Assembly: GCA_902784565.1 (NCBI GenBank)
Contig: CACZVE010000003.1
Span: forward strand, 1-64,000
DNA from: an uncultured Prevotellaceae bacterium
GTDB lineage: Bacteria; Bacteroidota; Bacteroidia; Bacteroidales; Bacteroidaceae
Direction: 5' to 3'
DNA: 64,000 nucleotides
Both the position numbers and the translations under genes were made by a program. Under the pieces are notes generated by a model, which was not told the DNA's origin, ran no database searches, and worked only from the letters and a program-made list of their open reading frames with translations. This document shows positions 36,645 through 44,294 of this stretch, piece after piece (positions within the stretch are counted from its first letter, which is position 1; each line of letters begins with the position of its first letter).

Positions 36645-37886
36645 TTAGTCTTTTATCTCTTCGATGACATCGTGAGCCTCATTGAACTTCTCCTTCATGG
36701 TGGGGTTCTTATAGGTGAGTTTACGAATGGTCAAGTCTTCGACCTTGCCATTAGCCAGACGAAGATGATCGTCGGACTTGAGGAGGTTGTCCCTCACCTT
36801 CTGAAGGTCGGCTATCGACTTATCTATGGCTGTAATGGCATCTTGGAAGCGGTCGTGGGCGTTCTTAACGTTCGTTCCGAACTTCTCCTTAAACTCCTTC
36901 AACTTGTTCTCAAAGTTGGTAACATCGACTTCCTTGCTCTGGGCGATAGCCAACTGGCGTCTGTACTCCAGGCTCTTCTTGGCCACCTGAACGAGCAAGG
37001 TGATGATGGGGATGAAGAACTGAGGACGGATGACGTACATCTTCTCATAGCGATGCGACATGTCGACGATACCGGTGTTGTATGTCTCATTGTCGGGTTC
37101 GAGGAGGGATACCAGCACGGCATACTCACAGCCTTTCTTACGGCGGTCTTCATCGAGTTTCTTCAGGAAGTCCTCGTTTTTGTGTTTGCTGGCTGTAGTG
37201 TCGTTCTCGTTCTTCATTTCGAACATGATGGAGATGTATTTGAAATCATCATCCTTGTCATAGAAGATGAAGTCGCCCTTGCTGCCCTCAGAGGCGTCGT
37301 TGTCTTTCTCGAAGTAGGCATTGGGCATAAGGGAGCGAATGGTGGTGTTGAACTGGGTACTGCAGTGCTGCTCGAGGGTCTCGCCTACCATCTTAGTGGA
37401 CATGCGGGTCTTCAAATCTTTGTAGAAGTCAATCTGCGTCTGCTTCTCTTTCAACTGCAAATCGTACATCTCCTTCATACTCTGTACACGAGCCTGGGCC
37501 TCACTATCTTTTGAGGTCATCTCGTTCTGCAACTGGGCTATCCTCTGCTCCTTCTTCTGGAGTTCGTCTTTCGACTTGTTTTGCTCTTCGAGTACTGCTA
37601 CGCGGATTTTCGACTCGCCTTCAGCAAGGCTTGCCTTCAACTGGGTAATCTCTTGTTCCTTAACTGCAAGTTGCTGGGTAAACTCCAACTGTTGTGCCTT
37701 TAGTTTCTGCTCTACCTTTAGTTCGTCAGCCTGCTTCTGGATAGACTGACGCATCTCCATCTCCTTCAGCCGGCAATCGACTTCAGCATGAAACTCTGCA
37801 TTCTTTACCTGATTCACAATGTCTGCATAATCAGACTCATCTACCGTGAATACGTTTCCACATTTGGGGCATTTTAGTTCTTTCAT
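36645..37886 (-). CDS. DUF2130 protein (zinc ribbon, coiled coil, nuclease-like)
   Basis: The 413-residue protein fits the DUF2130 family. It begins with a short zinc-ribbon-like ELKCPKCGNVF, followed by a long coiled coil (about residues 30-160, rich in K, E and Q). The C-terminal half carries a restriction-endonuclease-like core: GSKGDFIFYD, then YISIMFEMKNEND (about 205-230), giving D...ExK. Function is not established; the layout suggests a DNA-associated nuclease. The ATG at 37886 is the only start that keeps the zinc ribbon. No consensus promoter is obvious upstream. Long plus-strand frames opposite it are antisense artefacts. Confidence 0.85.
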   Translation of the reverse strand: MKELKCPKCGNVFTVDESDYADIVNQVKNAEFHAEVDCRLKEMEMRQSIQKQADELKVEQKLKAQQLEFTQQLAVKEQEITQLKASLAEGESKIRVAVLEEQNKSKDELQKKEQRIAQLQNEMTSKDSEAQARVQSMKEMYDLQLKEKQTQIDFYKDLKTRMSTKMVGETLEQHCSTQFNTTIRSLMPNAYFEKDNDASEGSKGDFIFYDKDDDFKYISIMFEMKNENDTTASKHKNEDFLKKLDEDRRKKGCEYAVLVSLLEPDNETYNTGIVDMSHRYEKMYVIRPQFFIPIITLLVQVAKKSLEYRRQLAIAQSKEVDVTNFENKLKEFKEKFGTNVKNAHDRFQDAITAIDKSIADLQKVRDNLLKSDDHLRLANGKVEDLTIRKLTYKNPTMKEKFNEAHDVIEEIKD

Positions 37887-37947
37887 ATTTTTTTTAAAAT
37901 GTTATTATTAACTCATTTTTTCTGTGTGCAATAGTATAGAATGATTC

Positions 37948-37975
37948 GGAATTATGCCACCAACTTATATCTATA
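37948..37975 (+). repeat. Dispersed 28-base repeat, copy 2
   Basis: Second copy of the repeat at 35613-35640 (26 of 28 identical). The ATG at 37954 opens an 18-codon frame, MPPTYIYKLVDTPSDLPP, which stops at 38010. It may be a leader peptide, a remnant of the gene start seen at 35619, or simply a duplicated regulatory fragment. Confidence 0.6.
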
Positions 37976-38016
37976 AATTGGTTGATACTCCGTCTGATTT
38001 ACCGCCATAACACAAT

Positions 38017-38048
38017 TCCGGCTCAGACCTTCAGTGATCTGAGCCGGA
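38017..38048 (-). terminator. Strong palindromic terminator
   Basis: Perfect 11-base arms (TCCGGCTCAGA / TCTGAGCCGGA) around a 10-base loop, 9 bases after the stop of the minus-strand gene at 38057. The arms resemble those of palindrome C at 36601-36634. Confidence 0.65.
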
Positions 38049-38056
38049 TTATAAGG

Positions 38057-38533
38057 TTAGAAGGGAAGGTCTTCTGCGTCTATAATGCGTATTGGTTTAA
38101 TACTTTCTGAAACGTATTCTCCCAATTCGTTTACGTAATATGTTGCTCCTTTGGGTATTACGCAATCTATCATCAAAAGGTTGTCAAGTTCGTAACATTC
38201 AACCAACTCTCCTCCGTCTGGGGAATAAACTTCAATTTCGTCTTTCTTTTTATCTCCCGAAACGGTTGTTTGTTCTTTTCTTGTTATTTTGCATTCGGTG
38301 CTATAAGAATTGAATCCTACAAATATGCCCACATAATGACATGAACCGTATCCATTTAGTATTGAAAGTTCTTCGTCGTAATAGGTTTTTCCTAGTTCGT
38401 ATTCAAACTCAGCGAAATACGACACTACTTTGTATGGGCTTTCTGTAGCCATCACAAGTTTTCTAACAAATACGTCTTTACGTGCAATTCTTCTGTACTT
38501 TGAAAGTTTTTTACTTCCGCTAAACCAACACAT
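38057..38533 (-). CDS. Hypothetical protein
   Basis: The 158-residue protein begins MCWFSGSKKLSKYRRIARKD and contains several beta-rich segments (for example SCHYVGIFVGFNSYSTECKI) and an acidic segment near the C-terminus (IIDAEDLPF). I do not recognise it; similar small proteins occur in mobile elements of Bacteroidota. There is no signal peptide. It follows the second SprT-like gene by 42 bases and may be co-transcribed with it. A terminator follows its stop. Confidence 0.6.
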   Translation of the reverse strand: MCWFSGSKKLSKYRRIARKDVFVRKLVMATESPYKVVSYFAEFEYELGKTYYDEELSILNGYGSCHYVGIFVGFNSYSTECKITRKEQTTVSGDKKKDEIEVYSPDGGELVECYELDNLLMIDCVIPKGATYYVNELGEYVSESIKPIRIIDAEDLPF

Positions 38534-38575
38534 ATTATTATCCGTTTTAATTATTTGTTTATGTTATAAGGTAAT

Positions 38576-39016
38576 TTATCGCGTACAAAGTTTGTTTGTC
38601 AAGTCTTGAAGGCGGGCATAAAATCCTTCGCTATGGGGCGACTTCTTTAGTTTTAAGTAATTGTGGTCGTAATGGTGCATAAACTCATGAAGGACTGTCT
38701 CCGTAAAGAATTCGTTGCTGCAGGGTTTCATAAAGTCTTCGTTATTCCATATGGTCATAACTTTATGGAATACATAATAGACACCAACGTTCGAACCTCC
38801 TCGTGTGACACGCGGCATCCTGTCTGCTACCCACACCTTGCATCGTGGTATCTCGAACTTTTCACAAAGGTAGTCTACCAATTTCTGGGCTGCAACTTTT
38901 CTTTTTTCTGCGTTTTCACCGCAACTCATAAGCGCACGGTATTGCTTATGAGAAAATCTTGAACCATCGACAGTCATGAACTTGTCGCTCTTAATACATC
39001 TTGTCTTTTTCTCCAT
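38576..39016 (-). CDS. Second SprT-like HExxH protein
   Basis: From the ATG at 39016 (MEKKTRCIKSDKFMTVDG) the product is 146 residues; an ATG at 39040 would add 8 residues. LHEFMHHYDHNYLK holds an HExxH site at about residues 109-113, followed by SPHSEGFYARLQDL with a possible third His ligand. This is the SprT-like layout, but the sequence is not closely similar to the protein at 35706. No substrate is implied by the sequence. The 218-base gap upstream (39041-39258) holds no gene. Confidence 0.7.
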   Translation of the reverse strand: MEKKTRCIKSDKFMTVDGSRFSHKQYRALMSCGENAEKRKVAAQKLVDYLCEKFEIPRCKVWVADRMPRVTRGGSNVGVYYVFHKVMTIWNNEDFMKPCSNEFFTETVLHEFMHHYDHNYLKLKKSPHSEGFYARLQDLTNKLCTR

Positions 39017-39258
39017 CAATTTATATTTTAGGTTACACATTATTAATTATTATATTAGCGAGAGAGTATATAGACCTACTTATATTCTGTTTTGCATCAG
39101 TATGTCAAAGATCACTGAACTTAAATGTTCGAAGGTAAGGTAATAAATCCTTTTGAAATAAACGAATTTTTTTGCGTGTTTAACACGAAATTAACACTTG
39201 GGGGGGCTGAGCCAGAAATATTATTCATCATAATAATAAAAACTGGCGGGATGGGCGT

Positions 39259-39927
39259 TTAGGAGGCTGACTGACTGATAATGTCGAAGAGGCGCGACAT
39301 CTGATACTCGTTGAGATTGTAGTAGCGTGCAAAGTCGGAGGTAGAATAGCCATTCTGAAGCATCTGATGGAAAGCAGTCACAAGATGGCCTGCACCGCAG
39401 AGTTGCTTGTCGGCACGCTCAGCCAAACTATCGAGCGCCTCGGAGTAGCGGATGTCCCAATCGGGAGACTGACTATGGCCGTCGGCGAGGTTTTCCATAA
39501 GGGTAGCACCATGCTCATCGTTGGGATCCAAAGGAACATCGAGTGAGATGTGGTTGTGGTTAATGTGGTCATAGGCCGTCTTGCGGATCTCGTTCTCCAC
39601 ATACCAAGTGGCGAAGGAGATGAAACGGTAACCCAAAGAGCCGTCGAACTTATCGGCTGCTTTAGTAAGCCCCTCACAGCCTGCAAGGATGAGGTCCTCA
39701 AGGGCTGCGCCCGAAAGGATGTAGCGCTTGGCTACGTTGACTACGTAGCGCATGTTCGACTCGATGAGACGTGAGCGAGCACGCTGACGACTTTGCTGCA
39801 TATCCTGCCAAAGTTGATGCTCCTCTTGGGTAGTAAGGGGGTGTGTCTTGCTGATGTCGTTAAGGATTTTGTCAACACAGTTCACATTGTGGTCGATGAT
39901 GATGATGTTCTTACCGTTCTGATACAT
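39259..39927 (-). CDS. Small sigma-70-family factor 2
   Basis: The 222-residue protein is a paralogue of the factor at 32659-33333. Region 2 is clear: LIESNMRYVVNVAKRYI, then ALEDLILAGCEGLTKAADKF and YRFISFATWYVENEIRKT. The C-terminal part carries a helix-turn-helix-like segment (GYSTSDFARYYNLNEYQMSR). Length and layout match the first factor, but identity is moderate, so the two probably recognise different promoters or arose by old duplication. It starts 26 bases after the partner gene in the same orientation, as one operon. Confidence 0.85.
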   Translation of the reverse strand: MYQNGKNIIIIDHNVNCVDKILNDISKTHPLTTQEEHQLWQDMQQSRQRARSRLIESNMRYVVNVAKRYILSGAALEDLILAGCEGLTKAADKFDGSLGYRFISFATWYVENEIRKTAYDHINHNHISLDVPLDPNDEHGATLMENLADGHSQSPDWDIRYSEALDSLAERADKQLCGAGHLVTAFHQMLQNGYSTSDFARYYNLNEYQMSRLFDIISQSAS

Positions 39928-39953
39928 AGTTATATACTGATTATGGATTATAC

Positions 39954-40499
39954 TTAGTGTCTGCTGAGTGAGGGGTCGATGATGACAGTGCCACCCTGGG
40001 CTACGAAGGGAATGAGCAACTTGCCATTGTGGGCCTGAGGATAGTCGATGGCAAAGGATGAGGCCAACGGAGAGGACTGACGCACAGCCTTGCGTGCCTG
40101 AGCCACATAATGGCTGACGAAGTGGTCGTAGCCTGTGCTCTCGATGGTGCGGACAAGGGCCTCACTATCTGCGAAATAGAGTTGAGAGAAGAGTTGGCGT
40201 AACTCCTGATAATCGTTGGCTGCTGCAGCACGGCGCTGATAACCCTGAGGGTGTAACAATGTGTAGATATACATAAGGCGTGAACAGCGGTCGCGAAACT
40301 TCACAGAGGTCTCACTACCCTCCTCGTCGATGAGGACAACATCGTAGCGGTGTCTAACCGCAGTGTCGCTACTGAGACGCACCTCTACTGCCACGAGGCG
40401 CGGCATTAGGGTAATATCAGACTCCATGTACTCTGCCAGACGCTGGCGCATCTCGGCGTCAGTCATCTTGTTCATCATTTCTGCTACTCTTGCGTTCAT
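39954..40499 (-). CDS. Sigma-partner protein 2
   Basis: The 181-residue protein is the intact relative of the broken gene at 31996-32561. It has an N-terminal helix (MNKMTDAEMRQRLAEYM), a beta segment YDVVLIDEEGSETSVKF, SRLMYIYTLLHPQGYQRR, a helical middle (YVAQARKAVRQ) and a C-terminal FVAQGGTVIIDPSL. The ATG at 40499 lies only a few bases after a TACCTTTG box (40504-40511), which implies a leaderless or very short-leader mRNA; an ATG at 40478 is the alternative. The sigma gene follows after 26 bases. A similar domain seems present twice in the adjacent Sel1-repeat protein. A regulatory role toward the sigma factor is inference. Confidence 0.75.
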   Translation of the reverse strand: MNARVAEMMNKMTDAEMRQRLAEYMESDITLMPRLVAVEVRLSSDTAVRHRYDVVLIDEEGSETSVKFRDRCSRLMYIYTLLHPQGYQRRAAAANDYQELRQLFSQLYFADSEALVRTIESTGYDHFVSHYVAQARKAVRQSSPLASSFAIDYPQAHNGKLLIPFVAQGGTVIIDPSLSRH

Positions 40500-40503
40500 G
40501 GTG

Positions 40504-40546
40504 CAAAGGTATGAAAAAATGGGCACCCTTCCTAAGAAAAGTGCCC
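40504..40546 (-). promoter_or_regulatory. Promoter of sigma module 2 with inverted repeat
   Basis: TACCTTTG (complement of 40504-40511) is preceded by an inverted repeat, GGGCAC at 40521-40526 and GTGCCC at 40541-40546. The repeat covers the -33 region and could be an operator. No consensus TTG is present at -33. Confidence 0.5.
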
Positions 40547-40584
40547 AATGTATAGGTATACAAATGATGTAGACGAACTACAGA

Positions 40585-42984
40585 TTACTCCATAACTTCC
40601 TGTTTTTCAGACTGGTATAGAATATCCATTGCGTCTGGCATAACCTGGGCCAGTTCCATCAGTTCTGAAGGTAATTCGATATGATGTATATCGATAAGCA
40701 TGCGACGAACAACCTTCCGATTTTTTAACACCTTGCTATCGAACTGATAGTACGTTGGTTCGTCGTTTACACCTACCGCTTTCGTAATGGCTTGAGTGGC
40801 GCGATAAGAATACTGCTTGTAATAATTGTTTCTGCTGTCAGGATCCAAGAAGTTTTCGATGAAGTATCTGGCCTCGCTGTCTTTGGCATTGGGTATCACC
40901 CGCTTGTATAGGTCAGCAATGACGGGCTGACAATCGGCGCTCTTAGCCATGTCGCTGGTGTAACCGCTCTTGTAAGAGCAGATGATGGCGAGGAGGTAGA
41001 TCATCAGACTATTATCATTGATACTGTTGACCACCACCTCAGTACCATTGGCGAGGACGACTACGATCTCATAGCCTACATTCTTGCCAGGGGCGTGGCG
41101 CACCACAATCCGCCTTTGACCATCGCCATTGCCACCATCATCGGTAGAGGGCCGATGAATGCTGAGTTGTCTGTTGATCTCCTGAATATAGGTGTTATCC
41201 ATGAACTTCTCACGATAGGCATCGATGAGTTTAAGGAAATATTCCTGGTTGCCCTCGGGGGTCAAGGCTCCAACCAATTCGAGAAGCAATTCGCGATAGT
41301 TGACAGACGCTTTGATCTCTGGTTCCAACCGAGCCCATTCATCAGGGAATAACAACTTGAGCCGATTCATGCTTGTCTCATCACCACCCTTGGCACCGTC
41401 TCTCAGAAAACACATGGCCAGATGAGGATTGACCTCAACACCTTCACCTTTGAAATGCATCGTGCTCAGAAGAGGACAGACAGAGAACATGCCTCCTTGA
41501 AAAGCGTTGAATAAATAATTGACGGCTTCTTCGTAGTTCTCATCTTCATACATCATCAAACCAATCTGGGCATTGTTCTCAGGTATATCGAGATCTTCGC
41601 TTCGTGAAATCCAGTAGTCAAGGTCATCATCCTCATCTTCGACAATGCCCTCACGATAGGCACGTATCACATATCGCATGGCTTCGGGATGATCAAGGTC
41701 AGCGGCTTCGAGGAAATACTCAAAGGCATCTTCTTCATCCTTCTCAAGGCCATAACCGCCATTCGAAAGTAAGTATCCGGCTTCAGTGGCCGCCTCAGCA
41801 TTGCCAAGTTCAGAGGCTTTAGTGAAATAAGAGAGCGCTTTCTTCCAATCCTTCTTGCAACCGAAGCCATGCATACTGAATTTGCCCAGCCAATAGAGGG
41901 CTTCATCGTGTTCATCGGCAGCGGCCTTCTTAAAATACTGGATCGCTATCTTGTAATCCTGCTCAACACAGTCGCCTGTACCATAAAAGACTCCCATCAT
42001 ATAGAGGCCATGGGCATCGCCAGCCTCAGCAGACATCTTAAACCAATGAAAGGCTTTCTGGAGGTCGGCAACACGATGCCATCCATTAAGATAGGCATCG
42101 CCCAGCATATTCATGCTTCTGGTATCGCCATCTTCCATCGCTATGGAAATAAGGCCATCGATGAAATCGTTTTCATCTGCTATAGTTCCGCCTTCGATGA
42201 GGTCGATATAATCCTTGGCATCGGGCAACTGACTTATCAAATCAATCATCTCGTTAGGAAGAATGATATTGGCCGGTGCTATTTGCAGTTGATAGTTACG
42301 TTCATTGTCGTATTTCCGATCAAGGGGAAAGAACCATTGTTTCTCCTCTTTCTGATTTGCTTTCTCCAGGTTTTTACTAAGCGAAGCACGCAATTTCTGC
42401 AGGATGTCGGTAAAACCAGAGTCATTATCCAGATCGCGCAACAGCCCCTTGACATTGCTTCGAGGATAGACCATCTTGGCCAACTTCCCAATCACCTCAA
42501 CATTATGATTGTACTGTTCGAGGTACTGCTCGTAGGTTTGGTCCTCAAACTCTTCTTCCTTGGGTTTATGAAGAAATTCTGTTATATAGCCGTTCTTAAA
42601 GTTGCACATCACCATCAGCATATAGAGCAGTTGCTCAGACTTGCGGCTGAAATGAATAATCCTTTCGCTATCATCATCAAAATGAAAGACTATCTGATAA
42701 GCCCCCTCGGTGTCGGCTGCAGAATACTTCTCACCCTCAGGCCGCTTCACGATCTTAATGCATCGGGGCGAAAGGGCATTTTGAAGATTCAGGTATCGCT
42801 CATGATTTTCGAGACCATCGCGTAGAGCATTCAACAAATCTTCTGAATAGTGTTCGTTGTCTTTCCGGTAATAGGCCATATGGCCAATGATGTCATGGTA
42901 GTTCGCTTCATCATCTAACAATCTTAGATGCAGTGCACCTACTTTGTCATGGATCTCTTTTTTCTTTTTTTCATCGTCTGTCAT
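40585..42984 (-). CDS. Sel1-repeat protein with two flanking sigma-partner-like domains
   Basis: The product is about 799 residues from the ATG at 42984 (MTDDEKKKKEIH). An ATG at 43032 lies inside the likely promoter and is rejected. Residues about 260-560 form Sel1/TPR-like repeats (MLGDAYLNGW, YMMGVFYGTG, YWLGKFSMHG, EAGYLLSNGG). The N-terminal (75-255) and C-terminal (625-790) regions resemble each other and the sigma-partner proteins: YQIVFHFDDDSERIIHF with LLYMLMVMCNFKNGY, and YEIVVVLANGTEVVV with LMIYLLAIICSYKSGY, both ending near LP.E(M/L). No signal peptide is seen. Sel1 repeats bind proteins, so it may be a scaffold or receptor connected to the sigma modules. Confidence 0.75.
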   Translation of the reverse strand: MTDDEKKKKEIHDKVGALHLRLLDDEANYHDIIGHMAYYRKDNEHYSEDLLNALRDGLENHERYLNLQNALSPRCIKIVKRPEGEKYSAADTEGAYQIVFHFDDDSERIIHFSRKSEQLLYMLMVMCNFKNGYITEFLHKPKEEEFEDQTYEQYLEQYNHNVEVIGKLAKMVYPRSNVKGLLRDLDNDSGFTDILQKLRASLSKNLEKANQKEEKQWFFPLDRKYDNERNYQLQIAPANIILPNEMIDLISQLPDAKDYIDLIEGGTIADENDFIDGLISIAMEDGDTRSMNMLGDAYLNGWHRVADLQKAFHWFKMSAEAGDAHGLYMMGVFYGTGDCVEQDYKIAIQYFKKAAADEHDEALYWLGKFSMHGFGCKKDWKKALSYFTKASELGNAEAATEAGYLLSNGGYGLEKDEEDAFEYFLEAADLDHPEAMRYVIRAYREGIVEDEDDDLDYWISRSEDLDIPENNAQIGLMMYEDENYEEAVNYLFNAFQGGMFSVCPLLSTMHFKGEGVEVNPHLAMCFLRDGAKGGDETSMNRLKLLFPDEWARLEPEIKASVNYRELLLELVGALTPEGNQEYFLKLIDAYREKFMDNTYIQEINRQLSIHRPSTDDGGNGDGQRRIVVRHAPGKNVGYEIVVVLANGTEVVVNSINDNSLMIYLLAIICSYKSGYTSDMAKSADCQPVIADLYKRVIPNAKDSEARYFIENFLDPDSRNNYYKQYSYRATQAITKAVGVNDEPTYYQFDSKVLKNRKVVRRMLIDIHHIELPSELMELAQVMPDAMDILYQSEKQEVME

Positions 42985-43019
42985 AAGGCATATTATTCTT
43001 TGGTTTTTATTATTGCATG

Positions 43020-43065
43020 CAAAGATAGTCATTTCCCCTCAAACCACAAAGGATTTAAAGGGAAA
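43020..43065 (-). promoter_or_regulatory. Palindrome-type promoter D (Sel1 gene)
   Basis: TATCTTTG (complement of 43020-43027) is joined to a palindrome with arms 43032-43043 and 43054-43065 (10 of 12 positions paired). It lies downstream of the gene ending at 43077 and 36 bases upstream of the Sel1 gene start. Confidence 0.6.
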
Positions 43066-43076
43066 AATTGGATAAT

Positions 43077-44185
43077 CTAGGATTGTTTTATTTCATTCAT
43101 AAGGGGGATGCCTTCGCTCTCGAGCATCTTGTACCAGCAGTCATCGGGCGAGGTGGTCCATTTGAAAAGTAACTCATGAATACTCTGCTCCTCACGGTCT
43201 AAGTATTTTCGGATTCTGGATCTTGCATGACCATCGCACTGTTCAAAGAACCGACAAGCGGCTTCCTTGTCTTTGATGACAGAATCCCTGCGATTGAGGA
43301 TGGTATTCATCTCCTGACGAAGATAGTAGAACACCTTCTTGACATACTCCAGGAGCAACGGTGCCTCGCATTTCATGGGCGACAGACCTGCATACTCCAG
43401 CATCTTCAAGGGATGGAGATAAGGACCACCACCAGGACCGGAACTAATCATAGGCCATCCGAATGCCTTGTGGAAATCGTTGCTGGCATTAGGGGCGATA
43501 TCAAGGATACTCTGCTCCGCCATGACCTGATAGAGCATGATGCTGGCAAAGAGAAGGTTCTCCTTGGGTGTCTGCCCTGGCATCTCATCTGCCCACCTTT
43601 TGTTGGCATGATCATACACATGCAACACCTCCAGATAGGTTCCCTCATCAGTGGCACAACTGAAGTACTTCTTAAACTGTTCATAAAAACGCTTGGGGAA
43701 ATAGTCGGCAAAGTCACGATGAGACAGAACGGATCCTGTCAGTCCCTGATAAGTATAATGTTGGCTATAGAGCATTTGGAGACCTTCAGTGATAACACTG
43801 TGGATTTTGACTTGGATGTCATCGGTCATAAACTCAGCGAAGGAACCGTTGTTCCAGGTCTTCATATGGCGAAGGAACCTTTCATTCATAAAAGGTTCGA
43901 CAACCTTCATAGCATTTCTCAAAGTTACAACCTCATCAAAGCACCAGAGTTCTTGAGTGATTTCATAATGTCTGAGCATACTCTCAAGACCATAACGAGC
44001 TTTCGTAATGGGCGCAATCGGGAAGCCAAACATATTCAGAATATCCTGGAAGGACTTTGGGGCTTACCTACATATCTGATCTCATTCGTATCATTAGGGA
44101 TGCTAAAATAGTCTTCCAGATCACTAACAAACCGGCTAACATAATACTTGTTCAACCTCTCTTCATCAAACCTCATTTCTCTCAT
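43077..44185 (-). pseudogene. Frameshifted gene of unknown function
   Basis: A start at 44185 (MREMRFDEERLNKYYVSRF) opens a frame that stops at 44036 after 49 residues. A second frame, from an ATG at 44033 (MFGFPIAPITKARYG), runs to 43077. Adding one base to the GGGG run at 44059-44062 joins them into a 369-residue protein reading YVGKPPKSFQDILNMFGF across the junction. Reading without the first frame would leave a shortened start in a conserved-looking segment. The protein is helical and aromatic-rich with no motif I recognise. A homopolymer slip can be phase variation, decay or sequencing error. It has its own promoter at 44227. Confidence 0.65.
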
Positions 44186-44226
44186 AATAACCTTTATAAT
44201 TTGTTACTCTTATTTGTTTCTGAGTA

Positions 44227-44253
44227 CAAAGATAGGTTTTTATTACAACCTAT
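44227..44253 (-). promoter_or_regulatory. Promoter with operator-like inverted repeat
   Basis: TATCTTTG (complement of 44227-44234) overlaps a perfect inverted repeat, ATAGGTT at 44232-44238 and AACCTAT at 44247-44253, which spans the spacer. It lies 42 bases upstream of the gene starting at 44185. No TTG is seen at the -33 position, so an activator may be needed. Confidence 0.5.
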
Positions 44254-44294
44254 GCCGGTTTGTTATAGATATAAAACTGCAAGGCGTCTGAACT

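Noticed and set aside
36549..37514. Long plus-strand frame (321 codons) opposite the DUF2130 gene
   Set aside because: It is antisense to a gene with clear domain features, its translation is rich in Val/Leu with no recognisable fold, and it has no promoter or ribosome-binding site.
41869..42825. Plus-strand frame of 318 codons opposite the Sel1-repeat gene
   Set aside because: The opposite strand carries well-formed Sel1 repeats; this frame is an antisense shadow.
43227..44111. Plus-strand frame of 294 codons opposite the frameshifted gene at 43077
   Set aside because: The minus strand has the promoter and a protein-like reading; the plus frame lacks both.
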